Shown here: positions 25,690-34,696 of the stretch, piece by piece | How positions within the stretch are numbered: the first letter of the stretch is position 1 | How the letters are laid out: every line of letters starts with the position of its first letter | Assembly: GCA_964451365.1 (NCBI GenBank) | Contig: CAYVIB010000028.1 | Location: 16,598-80,597, forward strand | Direction of reading: 5' to 3' | DNA: 64,000 nucleotides | Source: CAYVIB01 sp964451365 | GTDB lineage: Bacteria; Pseudomonadota; Gammaproteobacteria; Pseudomonadales; Cellvibrionaceae | Notes under the pieces: generated by a model | Databases searched by the model: none | The model's input: only the letters and a program-made list of their open reading frames with translations | What the model was told of the DNA's origin: nothing | Made by a program: the position numbers and the translations under genes

Positions 25690-28122
25690 CTATTGCCCAT
25701 TGGCGGGAACAAGATTAAGGGTACTTCCCGATTGATTTTCGACGTCGAGAGAAGTCAGTCTGGCGCGCGAAAAGGGTTTAATCATGTCGTCAAAATGTCT
25801 ACTCATGACGTTTCCCGACTGCCCGGTGCTGATCATGTACCAGTGAGTATTACTCCTGTTCAGTTCAAACACTTGCCGGAAGCTTGCGCCAAAATCCTGC
25901 GTAAATCCTTCCATGGGATCATATTGAAGGTTTGAGGCATCAATACTGTTTGGAGAAGTTACAGAGTCGACACTCCGTTTAAACAACCACTCAAGACCTT
26001 TGATTTTGCCAAATGGCTGGTGGCTAAATTCGGTGGAGCTGAAATCGCTCCACTTCCATTCCCGCACCGAGTCGGTGCCACTTATTTTCGTTAGTTGCTT
26101 TAACGTCTTTTCAAAGCTAATCCGTAGCTCTTTTACGCAAGGGTTTCCCTGATTTTTTTCACACCAGCCATGGGAGTTGGTGGCGACAACCCGGGCCATA
26201 TCCGCCCAACTTAACCGGCCAAGGGAGGAAAGCAGCAGGTCTGACTCCGCCGGACGCTGCCAGCTATGGCGTAACGCCGTATCAAAAATCTGGTGCGTCA
26301 GGTAGTGGCTCCAGGTTGCAAATAATGTTGCCCCCACGGATTCGGAGGTAAACTCACCGTTCCAGGCCGCGAGCATCGCTATTGCCTCTTCCTCCTGTGG
26401 CGACTTTGCGGGTACTTGTCGCAATACAGGTAACAGAGTCAATGCAGTTAAGTCCCTGCTGTCATTCTGGATAGCTTCCATATCAGAGACTGTCATCAAT
26501 TCCCCTGCATCAATGGATTGCTGTAACAAAGCAGCTATTCTGTCGTGACGGGCTCGGGGAGCCCATTCATGTGATATAACGATGTCAGGGGAATGGTCCA
26601 CTTTCTCATTGGCACTGACGATAAAACCCTTTTCCGGATTAAAGGTCGACGGCAGCAACTCAAAATCGTAATAGCTCTGCCAGTCGTTATCCGGTGACGC
26701 GGGAAGCGGCAGGATGCCTACCCCTTCGGCACGCTTCGGCATCATGCCGGCAACCTGGTGACCGATGTTACCCTTCCTGTCGGCGTACAAAAAATTCAGG
26801 CCGGGAGATTTAAGCTGTGCCAAAGCCAGGCGAAATTCCCGCCAATCGTCAGCGTACTGGACATCAAAAAAAGCATCGGCCGTATGATCCTCCGGATCCA
26901 GTGCCGACCAGCGTAGACTTATCACGGCATCGGTTTCCATCTGTATATCACTGACGACGGGACCACGCTTTGTCTGGCGCACAACAATTTCAACGGGATT
27001 CAATGCAGCGCGCAAAAAGGCAGGAAAGGCCGCGCTGACCTTTATTTTTTCCTTGCGCAATTCGAATGCTTTCCACTCATCGCCGTCGAGGTACTGGTTC
27101 GGCTTCCGTGGCGAGGTTGTTTCAATAAACAGGTCCTGCTGATCACTCTGCAAATTTGTTCCCCCCCAGGCAATGGCAGAGTTTTGTCCAAAAATTACCA
27201 TGGGCATGCCCACCAGGGTCATTCCGGAAACATCCAGCTTATCCCCCTTGAGCGAGGCAGCATACCAAAGGGACGGAAGTTGAAGACCAACGTGTGGATC
27301 GTTAGCAAGGATTGGTTGACCGGATTTTGTATGCTTGCCCGACACCACCCAGGCATTACTGCCTGTAAACAAATGCCCGATTCCGAAATCAATCAGCGCA
27401 TCGCTCCTAACCATGGAATGATTTGCGATGGAACTGGTTTTATTTGCATATGGTGCGACAGGATCATGGGAATATATGTAGCGAATTTGTGCCGGCGTGA
27501 AATGCTCCTGCAACTGGTTTCTACGCAGCTCATCCATCATGTTGCCGCTTAACGTCAATGAAAAGGCCTTCTGCCAGCTCAACGAATCAATCACGTCCCA
27601 GGGTTCCGGGCGAATACCAAACAACCGAAACTCAACAGGCAGACTGGGTGATTGCATAATCCACGCATTGATGCCGTCGGCATAGGCGGTTAATGCAGCC
27701 ACGGTCTCTTTCTTAAGGTGGGGCAACGATTGGCGGGCCGCCCTGTACAAGCCGAAAGTACGCATTGCAATATCCCCGGAAAGCGTCTCCACCCCAAACA
27801 ATTCACTGAGTCTTCCCTGGGCCAGCCTGCGCTGCACTTCGAGTTGCCACAACCGGTCACTCGCGTGTTTAAAACCAAGGGCAAAGTAAGCATCGTGATC
27901 GCTCCGGGCAACAATCCGAGGCGTTCCGTAGGTGTCGTGAGTAATCGCTACGGGATAATTCAATCCGTCAAGCGCCAACGTACCTGTTGTTGGAGCAACG
28001 CTCGATTTAAGATAGAGATATAGAAACGCCAGCCCGGCGCATACGGGCAGAACAACCGCTATCAAAAACCGAAACATCAGAGGGTGTCTATTAAGCACTT
28101 TTGAATCTCTTATGATGGGCAA
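25690..28122 (-). CDS. Membrane-anchored penicillin-acylase-family (S45, Ntn) hydrolase
   Basis: 810 aa from a TTG start; a GTG at 28098 (behind AAGAGA) and an ATG at 28077 are alternative starts. An uncleaved signal anchor is seen at about residues 16-36 (FRFLIAVVLPVCAGLAFLYL), so the enzyme should face the periplasm. The alpha-chain region contains PVAITHDTYGTPRIVA and ALGFKHASDRLWQLE. The expected self-cleavage site and beta-chain nucleophile is Ser255 in TGSNAWVVSG, followed by the typical LANDPHVGLQLPSLWY. Length fits the family (about 750-850 aa). Family members in NRPS clusters (PvdQ for pyoverdine) remove a fatty-acyl group from an exported precursor. With a FAAL-initiated NRPS and a PvdE-type exporter next to it, N-deacylation of the product is the best guess. 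It could instead be a resistance or quorum-quenching acylase. Confidence 0.9.
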   Translation of the reverse strand: MPIIRDSKVLNRHPLMFRFLIAVVLPVCAGLAFLYLYLKSSVAPTTGTLALDGLNYPVAITHDTYGTPRIVARSDHDAYFALGFKHASDRLWQLEVQRRLAQGRLSELFGVETLSGDIAMRTFGLYRAARQSLPHLKKETVAALTAYADGINAWIMQSPSLPVEFRLFGIRPEPWDVIDSLSWQKAFSLTLSGNMMDELRRNQLQEHFTPAQIRYIYSHDPVAPYANKTSSIANHSMVRSDALIDFGIGHLFTGSNAWVVSGKHTKSGQPILANDPHVGLQLPSLWYAASLKGDKLDVSGMTLVGMPMVIFGQNSAIAWGGTNLQSDQQDLFIETTSPRKPNQYLDGDEWKAFELRKEKIKVSAAFPAFLRAALNPVEIVVRQTKRGPVVSDIQMETDAVISLRWSALDPEDHTADAFFDVQYADDWREFRLALAQLKSPGLNFLYADRKGNIGHQVAGMMPKRAEGVGILPLPASPDNDWQSYYDFELLPSTFNPEKGFIVSANEKVDHSPDIVISHEWAPRARHDRIAALLQQSIDAGELMTVSDMEAIQNDSRDLTALTLLPVLRQVPAKSPQEEEAIAMLAAWNGEFTSESVGATLFATWSHYLTHQIFDTALRHSWQRPAESDLLLSSLGRLSWADMARVVATNSHGWCEKNQGNPCVKELRISFEKTLKQLTKISGTDSVREWKWSDFSSTEFSHQPFGKIKGLEWLFKRSVDSVTSPNSIDASNLQYDPMEGFTQDFGASFRQVFELNRSNTHWYMISTGQSGNVMSRHFDDMIKPFSRARLTSLDVENQSGSTLNLVPANGQ

Positions 28123-28161
28123 GCTTCGTAAACGCTTGTTCTTTTCTCTATTACAGAAAAA

Positions 28162-29301
28162 TTATCCAATCAGATAATTCTTCTCGCCTATTTCCCCTGG
28201 AGCCCCCGCTCCAAGCAGCTTCAAATTTACCGTTAGCTCATCAAAAATGATGTCGAACAGGTTCTCCACCCCTTTTTCGCCGTTGGCCGCCAACGCATAA
28301 AGCAGCGGCCTTCCCATAAATACAAAACCGGCACCACACGCCAGACTGGAGATGATATCGTCACCGGTTCTTACACCGGAATCCAGCATCACAAATTCTT
28401 TTTTTAACCCGGCTTTTATAAAGGTGGGCGCCATGGCAATCGGCGCGGGAGCGGAACTCAATTGTCTTCCCCCGTGGTTGGATATAATCACTGCATCCAC
28501 CCCCAACTTTTGCGCATGCATCCCATCAATCGGTGATAAGATACCTTTCAACACCAGCTTGCCCTTCCAGTCCTGGCGAATTTTCTGAATTACGCCCCAA
28601 TCCAGGTTGCCCCCCGTCTGCAGTGACATAAGATCATGAAAGGTTAAATCCGGGTTTTCATTTAATGCGTCATCGAAATTCGGAAAAGTAATCTTTCCCG
28701 CAAGCAATCGGTTTTTCGTCCAGGCCGGGTGTTTCAACGCCTCCACCACATTGGCGTAGTTCAGTCTATAAGGAAGCTTCAGGCCATTATTCAGGTCGCG
28801 CAACCTTCTGCCCGGTACTGACGTATCGACCGTAACAACCAGCACGGGGCAACCGTTTTTTTCCGCCTTTTCCAGCAGTTTATCCAACTGTGACGGCATT
28901 TTGGGAATGTAAAGCTGGAACCAGGGCGGCGTACTCGCTGCCTTTACCACGTTGCAAATGGAATGGTTTGACGCGGCGCTAATGATATAAGGTACGTTAT
29001 ATTTAGCCGCGGCTTTAGCTAAGGTTATATCCGCATCGGGATGAACCAAACCGCACAAACCAAGCGGCGCCACACCGAAAGGCGCTGAATATTTCAGGCC
29101 CATAATTTCGCTATCCAGGCTTGTATCACCCCATTTTGACCGGACGAAGGGAATCAGTTTTATATCCTTAAACGAATCCACGTTCGACCTTAGAACGTTT
29201 TCGTTGCCGGAGCCACCATCGATGAAGTCGAATACGAACCTGGGCAGATTGTTTTTTGCCGGCCTAACAAAGTCATGTGATGAATAAAAGCGTTTTCTCA
29301 T
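28162..29301 (-). CDS. hmo: FMN-dependent 2-hydroxyacid oxidase, probable 4-hydroxymandelate oxidase
   Basis: 379 aa, the normal length for the glycolate oxidase / lactate dehydrogenase / mandelate oxidase family. Visible marks: APFGVAPLGLCGLVHPDAD (FMN-binding start), FQLYIPKM, the phosphate-binding LVLKGILSPIDGMHA, and the catalytic His-Arg motif ISNHGGRQLSSAP near residue 272, then MLDSGVRTGDDI and GFVFMGRPLLYAL. Sequence alone cannot separate lactate, mandelate and hydroxymandelate oxidases. The neighbours decide it: an HpgT-like aminotransferase upstream in the same direction (67-nt gap), an HPPD-like VOC protein, and an NRPS A domain with a hydroxyphenylglycine-like code. The inferred reaction is 4-hydroxymandelate to 4-hydroxyphenylglyoxylate in the cytoplasm, the middle step of the known Hpg pathway. 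Confidence 0.85.
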   Translation of the reverse strand: MRKRFYSSHDFVRPAKNNLPRFVFDFIDGGSGNENVLRSNVDSFKDIKLIPFVRSKWGDTSLDSEIMGLKYSAPFGVAPLGLCGLVHPDADITLAKAAAKYNVPYIISAASNHSICNVVKAASTPPWFQLYIPKMPSQLDKLLEKAEKNGCPVLVVTVDTSVPGRRLRDLNNGLKLPYRLNYANVVEALKHPAWTKNRLLAGKITFPNFDDALNENPDLTFHDLMSLQTGGNLDWGVIQKIRQDWKGKLVLKGILSPIDGMHAQKLGVDAVIISNHGGRQLSSAPAPIAMAPTFIKAGLKKEFVMLDSGVRTGDDIISSLACGAGFVFMGRPLLYALAANGEKGVENLFDIIFDELTVNLKLLGAGAPGEIGEKNYLIG

Positions 29302-29368
29302 TTATCGAGCCTTTAGATATTCCTTCCCCAGTGTCATATACACAACCTCGGAAAAATAGCCTTGGTAT

Positions 29369-30655
29369 CTATTGATCAGCATTCACCTTCCCGCACTGCT
29401 CCTGAACAAAGCGGGAAAGGCGGGCGACACCCTCAGTTATTTGAAGCTCATCCACATAGCTAAATGACAGTCTGATACTTGTGGAGACTACTTCCTCGAT
29501 ATGGAAATAACTCATGGGCGTCCATATAACGCCGTGGTTTTGCGCACAGGAAAACAGCTCCTGATCGGATATACTGAACGGTAGCTTCACTGTGATAAAA
29601 AAGCCTCCCTCGGGGGTATTCCACTCAACGCCTCGACACCATTGCGCCTTTCCTGGAAAGTATTGAGCGAGGGACTCAAGCATGACATCCCTATTATGTT
29701 TGAGCTCGACCCGCGGCTTTTGGGTATATTCAACCAAGGAAAAATTCTGATCGATTATCAAGCCTCCAACGATCGCCTGATTTACGGCAGATGAATTTAC
29801 AGTCAGGAAACTTTTTATTTTGGAAAGCTCATCGGATAAGTTACAGGGTTTTCCATCCTCGGCAATAACTTTCTGATCGGCAATTAAAAACCCGATTCTT
29901 ACACCAGGATAAATTGATTTTGAGAAGCTTCCCAGGTATATCACATGCTCGCTACCTGGAAGACTTTTAAGACAGCCGGATTTGGAGTCACCGTAGTAGA
30001 AATAATTGTAAGCGTGATCTTCCAGCACCATTACGCCGAGCTCCCGAGTCACATCAAGCAACTGTCGCCTCCTTTCAACGCTCGAGGTAAATCCCGTGGG
30101 GTTGGAAAAATCCGGTGATACATACAGCAGCCGGGGAATTTTATTGGCCTTTCCCAGCTTGGCCACCTCATCCGCCAAGGCCTCCACCACGATGCCATTT
30201 TCATCGGTTGGCACCCCCACAACTTCAATCCCGAAAATTTTCGCTGCCCCAACAACCCCCACGTACGCCGGATCTTCCACCAAAACAACTTCACCAGGGT
30301 TTCCCGCCAGTGCCAGCAGGCACAAACACATTGCTTCCTGGCAACCAACTGTGACAACAATGCTATCCGGGTCAGCAACAATTCCCTCGTCATTCGCGAC
30401 CAACTTACAAACAAGATCCCCTATCACTCCTTTTGTATTCCCATACTGCCCGAGAAAGGAATAATCCTGGTTTACATACTCCAGATATCTATTGATGCAA
30501 TTAAAGGATTTCTCCACATCAAAGTGTTTTTCAAGCGGTCGACCGGGAGCGAAGGAAATCGCATCCGGATAACGACCGACTATCTCGTTTAAAAAGTTCA
30601 TGACCCCCAGCTTGGGATCATTCAGACCTTTGTTTAGACGCTCCAATGGCAGCAT
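29369..30655 (-). CDS. hpgT: HpgT-like PLP aminotransferase (hydroxyphenylglycine transaminase)
   Basis: Class I/II aminotransferase fold, 428 aa from this ATG. The N-terminal pattern LNDPKLGVMNFLNEIVGRYP-DAISFAPGRP matches the HpgT group, which converts hydroxyphenylglyoxylate to hydroxyphenylglycine using tyrosine as amino donor. Other marks: VVTVGCQEAMCLCLLAL, LYVSPDFSNPTGFT, and the PLP lysine in YLGSFSKSIYPGVRIGF near residue 245. The frame extends upstream to a TTG at 30754, and a GTG at 30700 has GGAAG before it. The ATG at 30655 is preferred because known family members begin about there, although its ribosome site is weak. It is probably co-transcribed with the downstream oxidase. 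An alternative is a MocR-like or other aromatic aminotransferase, but the context favours Hpg supply. Confidence 0.87.
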   Translation of the reverse strand: MLPLERLNKGLNDPKLGVMNFLNEIVGRYPDAISFAPGRPLEKHFDVEKSFNCINRYLEYVNQDYSFLGQYGNTKGVIGDLVCKLVANDEGIVADPDSIVVTVGCQEAMCLCLLALAGNPGEVVLVEDPAYVGVVGAAKIFGIEVVGVPTDENGIVVEALADEVAKLGKANKIPRLLYVSPDFSNPTGFTSSVERRRQLLDVTRELGVMVLEDHAYNYFYYGDSKSGCLKSLPGSEHVIYLGSFSKSIYPGVRIGFLIADQKVIAEDGKPCNLSDELSKIKSFLTVNSSAVNQAIVGGLIIDQNFSLVEYTQKPRVELKHNRDVMLESLAQYFPGKAQWCRGVEWNTPEGGFFITVKLPFSISDQELFSCAQNHGVIWTPMSYFHIEEVVSTSIRLSFSYVDELQITEGVARLSRFVQEQCGKVNADQ

Positions 30656-30755
30656 AAATTCAGAACCGTTATGTATGCAAACTTTATTATTACTCTTCAC
30701 TATACTTCCAGGCCGTCGAAAACTCCCGCTTTTCGATGGCCTGATCCAATACAAG

Positions 30756-31147
30756 GTGTACCGACAAATCGAAGACTGTTAAATCGGTATTTCGATTCCA
30801 TATGAAGCATTTATACCTGATAGCCGATGGCTACAACTCTCCTCCAAGCGAAGCTGATAGCTTTGCGCCATTTAAAACGCACTATAAAGTGCGTTATTTG
30901 TTTATGTTTAGAGAGAGAAGTATGGCGGAACCGCAGCCAGAGCAACCAGAAACAACTATTAACGCATTGACATAATCATTCCATGACGGGAAACAACATG
31001 ATCTTACCTTCTGGAATCGCGTCCCTTCCGATCATGCCGCTATCGTTTTTTGCGCTAAAAACAGTCGGGAAAAAAATGCCCCACTTGACTTCAAGCGTTT
31101 TAATTTTCTTCTAAAGAAATAGGTAAGGTTCATATTCATATCTCCAA
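30756..31147. other. Intergenic region between the aminotransferase and the VOC gene
   Basis: About 390 bases with no convincing reading frame. It contains the 8-bp inverted repeat described separately and presumably the promoter of the leftward operon. No other structure was recognised. Confidence 0.5.
30876..30895. terminator. Perfect 8-bp inverted repeat, possible terminator or operator
   Basis: AACGCACT-ATAA-AGTGCGTT. On the minus strand it follows the VOC gene and is trailed by TTTTAAA; on the plus strand it is trailed by ATTTGTTT. A weak bidirectional terminator fits. An operator for the downstream aminotransferase operon is also possible, because a palindrome upstream of a biosynthetic operon can bind a regulator. 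Confidence 0.4.
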
Positions 31148-31645
31148 CTAATAAGCCTCACTGGCTTCCAACTGCTGAAAAAGCTGCTGTATATTTGCAG
31201 GATCAAACCCTTTCGTTTTCGTGGAGCGTTGAATAAACTCGAACATCATTCCTGAATTTTCATCCCTTTGGGTAAACCGCTGGATGAGGCCGTCGGCGCG
31301 TATAATACTGGTGGCAAACTTGACTCCAGACTGACTCAATGTTTCGGTTAATGACTCCACGTCGTCCACTTCTATTGCAACGTGTTGCACGCCGGAGCCA
31401 TACCTTTCAATATAACGGCTAACCTGCGACTGGGGGTCCGTCCCCTGGACCAGCACTATGGAGAATCCGCCCGCCTCCAGCTCCGCGGATTTCATGCCTG
31501 AAAAAGCGCCCCTAACCTCGCGTCGCTTCATCAGGGTGAAGCCAAAAACATCTTCATATAACGTTAACGCGGCCTCCAGGTCTTTTACAGCTATGGCAAT
31601 ATGATCTATCCGTGTGTCTTTAGTTAGATATTTTTTTATGCTCAT
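31148..31645 (-). CDS. Single-domain VOC dioxygenase-like protein resembling the catalytic half of HPPD/4-hydroxymandelate synthase
   Basis: 165 aa, one vicinal-oxygen-chelate domain pair. Metal ligands are in place: His15 (RIDHIAIAV), His88 (GVQHVAIEVDD) and Glu136 (GMMFEFIQRS). The C-terminus GFDPANIQQLFQQLEASE resembles the closing helix of 4-hydroxyphenylpyruvate dioxygenase, and FEFIQR matches the HPPD metal-ligand strand. Known HPPD and 4-hydroxymandelate synthase (HmaS) are about 350 aa with an extra N-terminal domain, so this is half-size. The His-Glu spacing is shorter than in HPPD and is like a simple VOC enzyme. Beside hydroxymandelate-oxidase- and HpgT-like genes, the best guess is a compact HmaS making 4-hydroxymandelate from 4-hydroxyphenylpyruvate. 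An epimerase or resistance VOC protein is the alternative. The ribosome site AGAGGA is well placed before the ATG. Confidence 0.85.
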   Translation of the reverse strand: MSIKKYLTKDTRIDHIAIAVKDLEAALTLYEDVFGFTLMKRREVRGAFSGMKSAELEAGGFSIVLVQGTDPQSQVSRYIERYGSGVQHVAIEVDDVESLTETLSQSGVKFATSIIRADGLIQRFTQRDENSGMMFEFIQRSTKTKGFDPANIQQLFQQLEASEAY

Positions 31646-33396
31646 ATGCTTTCCTCTGGCTAGGCTCTATACAAATAGAAGATGAATTTTATTGTTTTCG
31701 TTGCTAGGCTATTTATTTTATCTCTACAGCCAACGCAGATTTTGATTTTTCCAACTCCACTTAAAAGTGAATAAATATATACAGCTCAGCCACAATCGCT
31801 CGAAGGCAGTTCAAACCACGGTTAAAAGCCGAATCCGTACACTCATTATCAGGTTCACGATATTCGCTTTTAATTAATTTCATTTCCCAGCATGCGGAGT
31901 GTTTACCTGCCGCTTGCTTGTGCATGGAATAATACTTGTGTACTCGCGCGGAAGACAACAAGTGTCGCATCTTTTAAGCCAAAGATACGTGATCCTAACC
32001 GCAAAAAGAAGTGCGGAATTCAGGCGAAACCGTAGCAGCTTTCCTGAGCGTGGCAGCGTTTTTCAGCCTGTGGTTTTTGGATCTGTAGAGTTACATTCGC
32101 CTGCCAGGCAAGATACTAATCAAGAGAAAGCATCTCTTTACGTTTGGGTATTCGTAGGAACCGGATAAACGTAGATAGCCCGGACCGTCTGTTGCTATTA
32201 ATTTATGGCTTTTGAAAAAGCGATCCCAAAAAGACCATAACAGAATATCCATCAACAAACCCAAGGTTAATTTTCGATGACTTTCGCTTCCAGTTAAAAT
32301 GCCAGCCTACCGTAACCGTTTTCATCAACCGCCACACGGTGGATTGTGATCCCGGTAGCAATATTTTCAGCACCAAAACCCATATCTGTAAGGCCCATTC
32401 TTTAAAACAACTGTGCTACAAAACGCCTCCCATTTTTCCGACACCATTGTTTGATGCAATGCATCATTTATGACAAAGAAGGCAGGCAATCAGGGCGTCG
32501 TTTTCTTGGTAATGGCGCTTTTTGTAACATTAAGTTCGTTAAGCAACTCAACATAGTTGCGTTTAGCGATTATTATCCGAATTGTCGGTTGCACAAAATC
32601 CTTGTCTTCTTTAATGTTCCTTATCTTCAGCTATCACACCCAACTTATGCATTTATTCTTCTCTTTATCTGACCTTTGAATACAAACGTCCACTCGATAA
32701 AGTTGCCCTTCGACAATTCATCAGACTATATCGATATCACTTAAGATTTGATCAGGGTAATTGCCTGGTTTCCATCGACTTTGTCGACACCGGCCAGGAA
32801 TTTCGGAGCGCCGAATCCTTCACGCCTAAAGCCTTTTGTTTAGTGGTTATATTATGTGTCTGTTTTTTTGTCTGTAATAGCGGCCACTTTTCGCGATTAG
32901 CCGCTACTTATTTCATAGTACCACGGTTTATTTGCAACTGAAAAGCAGTATATTTGCAATACGGTTGCAAAAATTGTCTTCACCAGATAATTTTATGGTG
33001 GGATTCACAAAATTAATTGCGTGCCAGCGACATTGAATACATTAACTGCGCGACAAACGGAATTAGTGGAGCATTTACACTTTCTCGCCGGGCTTTAAAT
33101 AACTTGAAACCGCGAAAGAAGGGAAACTTCCGCTAAATTGTCTGCCAGACTATAAGCACATCTTCGGCTTTTCGTTCAGGACTTCAGGCTCATCGGGGAA
33201 ATTTAATGTTTCACCTCTTTTGGCAACGAAGCGCAGGCGAAGTATATTGGAGTACCGTGTCGGTTCAATCATTTATTGAATCGCAACTGTGCTAAAATTT
33301 TATCGTTTTTTAATAACCTCCATTTAAAACAAAAAAAATAATCCTATAGTTTTGCTTTGGCTGCAAGACAGGTCATACAAAGGTACCAATTATTAT
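31646..33396. other. AT-rich 1.75-kb stretch without a recognisable gene
   Basis: Frames are short on both strands and none has a ribosome site plus a protein-like composition. Fragments such as LTARQTELVEHLHFLAGL (plus strand, about 33,035-33,095) look faintly like a helix-turn-helix remnant, but too little remains to call. The stretch separates the leftward cluster genes from the rightward thioesterase and probably holds divergent promoters. It may be decayed sequence. Confidence 0.5.
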
Positions 33397-34197
33397 ATGC
33401 GTCCGTCGTCCCTGATTTATTTTCCCAAAATAAAACCGAACGCTTCGTTACGGCTCTTCTGCTTCCCTTACGCTGGCGGAAGTTCGGCGACGTATATGCC
33501 ATGGAGCAATTTACTGCCTCCCGACGTCGAGCTTGCCGTAATTCAAATGCCCGGCAGAGGCGCACGGTTGGCTGAGACTCCCTATCAAACGATGAACGAA
33601 CTGGTGCAAGATTTATTGGCGGCTTTTGAAGGAGTCAGGCATAAGCCATTTATTTTTTATGGCCATAGTATGGGCGCTCGAGTCGCATATGAATTAATGC
33701 TTAAGTTGTACCGGTTTCACTATCATCTTCCTGTACATTTTATTGCTTCCGGAAGCGTGGCCCCCTTTGTCCCCCGGGAAGAGCAAACCTATCACCTGCC
33801 CGATGATCAGTTTATTGAGAAGCTAGCCACACTTAACGGCACACCCAAGGAAGTGCTGGCAAATCCCGAATTAATGCAATTGATGCTTCCTGCTTTAAGA
33901 GCCGATTTCAAAATTATAGATACCTATTGCAACAAGAATAAACTGGTTACTCCAACCAGGTTGACCGTGTTGGCGGGAGATCAAGATAACGAGGTGGAGC
34001 AGGAAGAGCTGGAAGGATGGTTTCAGTTGTTTGAATCCAACACGGGCATAAACTGGATTTCCGGAGACCACTTCTTCGTTGATAAAAACAGGGACGATAC
34101 CTTGAACGTTGTAAATAGGGTAATCCAGTCACACATTGGGAGGCTTTCAACTCCCAAATCGGTAGCACAGCCACCAGGTATCAATTCCAGCCGATAA
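33397..34197 (+). CDS. Type II thioesterase of the NRPS cluster
   Basis: Alpha/beta hydrolase of 266 aa, normal for stand-alone thioesterases that clear misprimed carrier proteins. It starts MRPSSLIYFPKIKPNASLRL, then FCFPYAGGSSATY, the family's opening motif. Nucleophile elbow GHSMGARVAYEL, acid in LAGDQDNEV and catalytic histidine in SGDHFFVD are all present. The frame extends to a TTG at 33352, but the ATG at 33397 gives the usual N-terminus and has AAAGG upstream. It is transcribed away from the biosynthetic genes, so it has its own promoter in the AT-rich spacer. No integrated thioesterase is visible in the NRPS part inside the window, so this one may edit rather than release. Confidence 0.93.
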   Translation: MRPSSLIYFPKIKPNASLRLFCFPYAGGSSATYMPWSNLLPPDVELAVIQMPGRGARLAETPYQTMNELVQDLLAAFEGVRHKPFIFYGHSMGARVAYELMLKLYRFHYHLPVHFIASGSVAPFVPREEQTYHLPDDQFIEKLATLNGTPKEVLANPELMQLMLPALRADFKIIDTYCNKNKLVTPTRLTVLAGDQDNEVEQEELEGWFQLFESNTGINWISGDHFFVDKNRDDTLNVVNRVIQSHIGRLSTPKSVAQPPGINSSR

Positions 34198-34696
34198 TAG
34201 GTTTCCACCCCGAGAATCCCGATTAACTTTCCCTGGCTACCTGTTTAACACAGCGAAAGTTCTGTGCCACTCCTATCGACCAGGCACACGCCCATTTTTC
34301 CGAGCGCCCACTCAAAAAGTTGACTTTACCCCCTGTGTCGTCGGAGAACCCGATTATTACAATAACTTCATGTACGGCCATCGCTCAAACAAACAGATAC
34401 CGGTATGCTGTGTCCTCTCGACGATATACGTCCGACCATACCGGAGCCAACCAAAATACCATCACCTTTCAGTATGTGTATGAAATGGCTGACGGTACCG
34501 TTTCCAACGGTGAAGTGACACTCGAAGTGAGATCACTTAATTTCTCCTTAAGCGATCCATGGTTTACGAAAATCATGGCTCGATAGGCTCACAAATCCGC
34601 GCCGCATATCTTATTTGGGATATGCGGGCACTTAAAACAACATGCTAAGCTCCCGGCATCCGCGCAGCCGCGCTTCACAGTTAAAGGAGTATCCCT
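34198..34696. other. Spacer with a possible Ig-like-domain remnant
   Basis: An 88-codon open frame on the plus strand (34320-34586) contains YTSDHTGANQNTITFQYVYE and MADGTVSNGEVTLEV. This resembles one Ig-like/cadherin-like repeat of the kind seen twice in the next gene. There is no signal peptide or good ribosome site, so it may be a remnant. The last bases hold the AAAGGAG site of the following lipoprotein gene. Confidence 0.3.

Noticed and set aside
32451..32672. 73-codon plus-strand frame in the AT-rich gap
   Set aside because: The composition looks random and no initiation signal or motif supports it.
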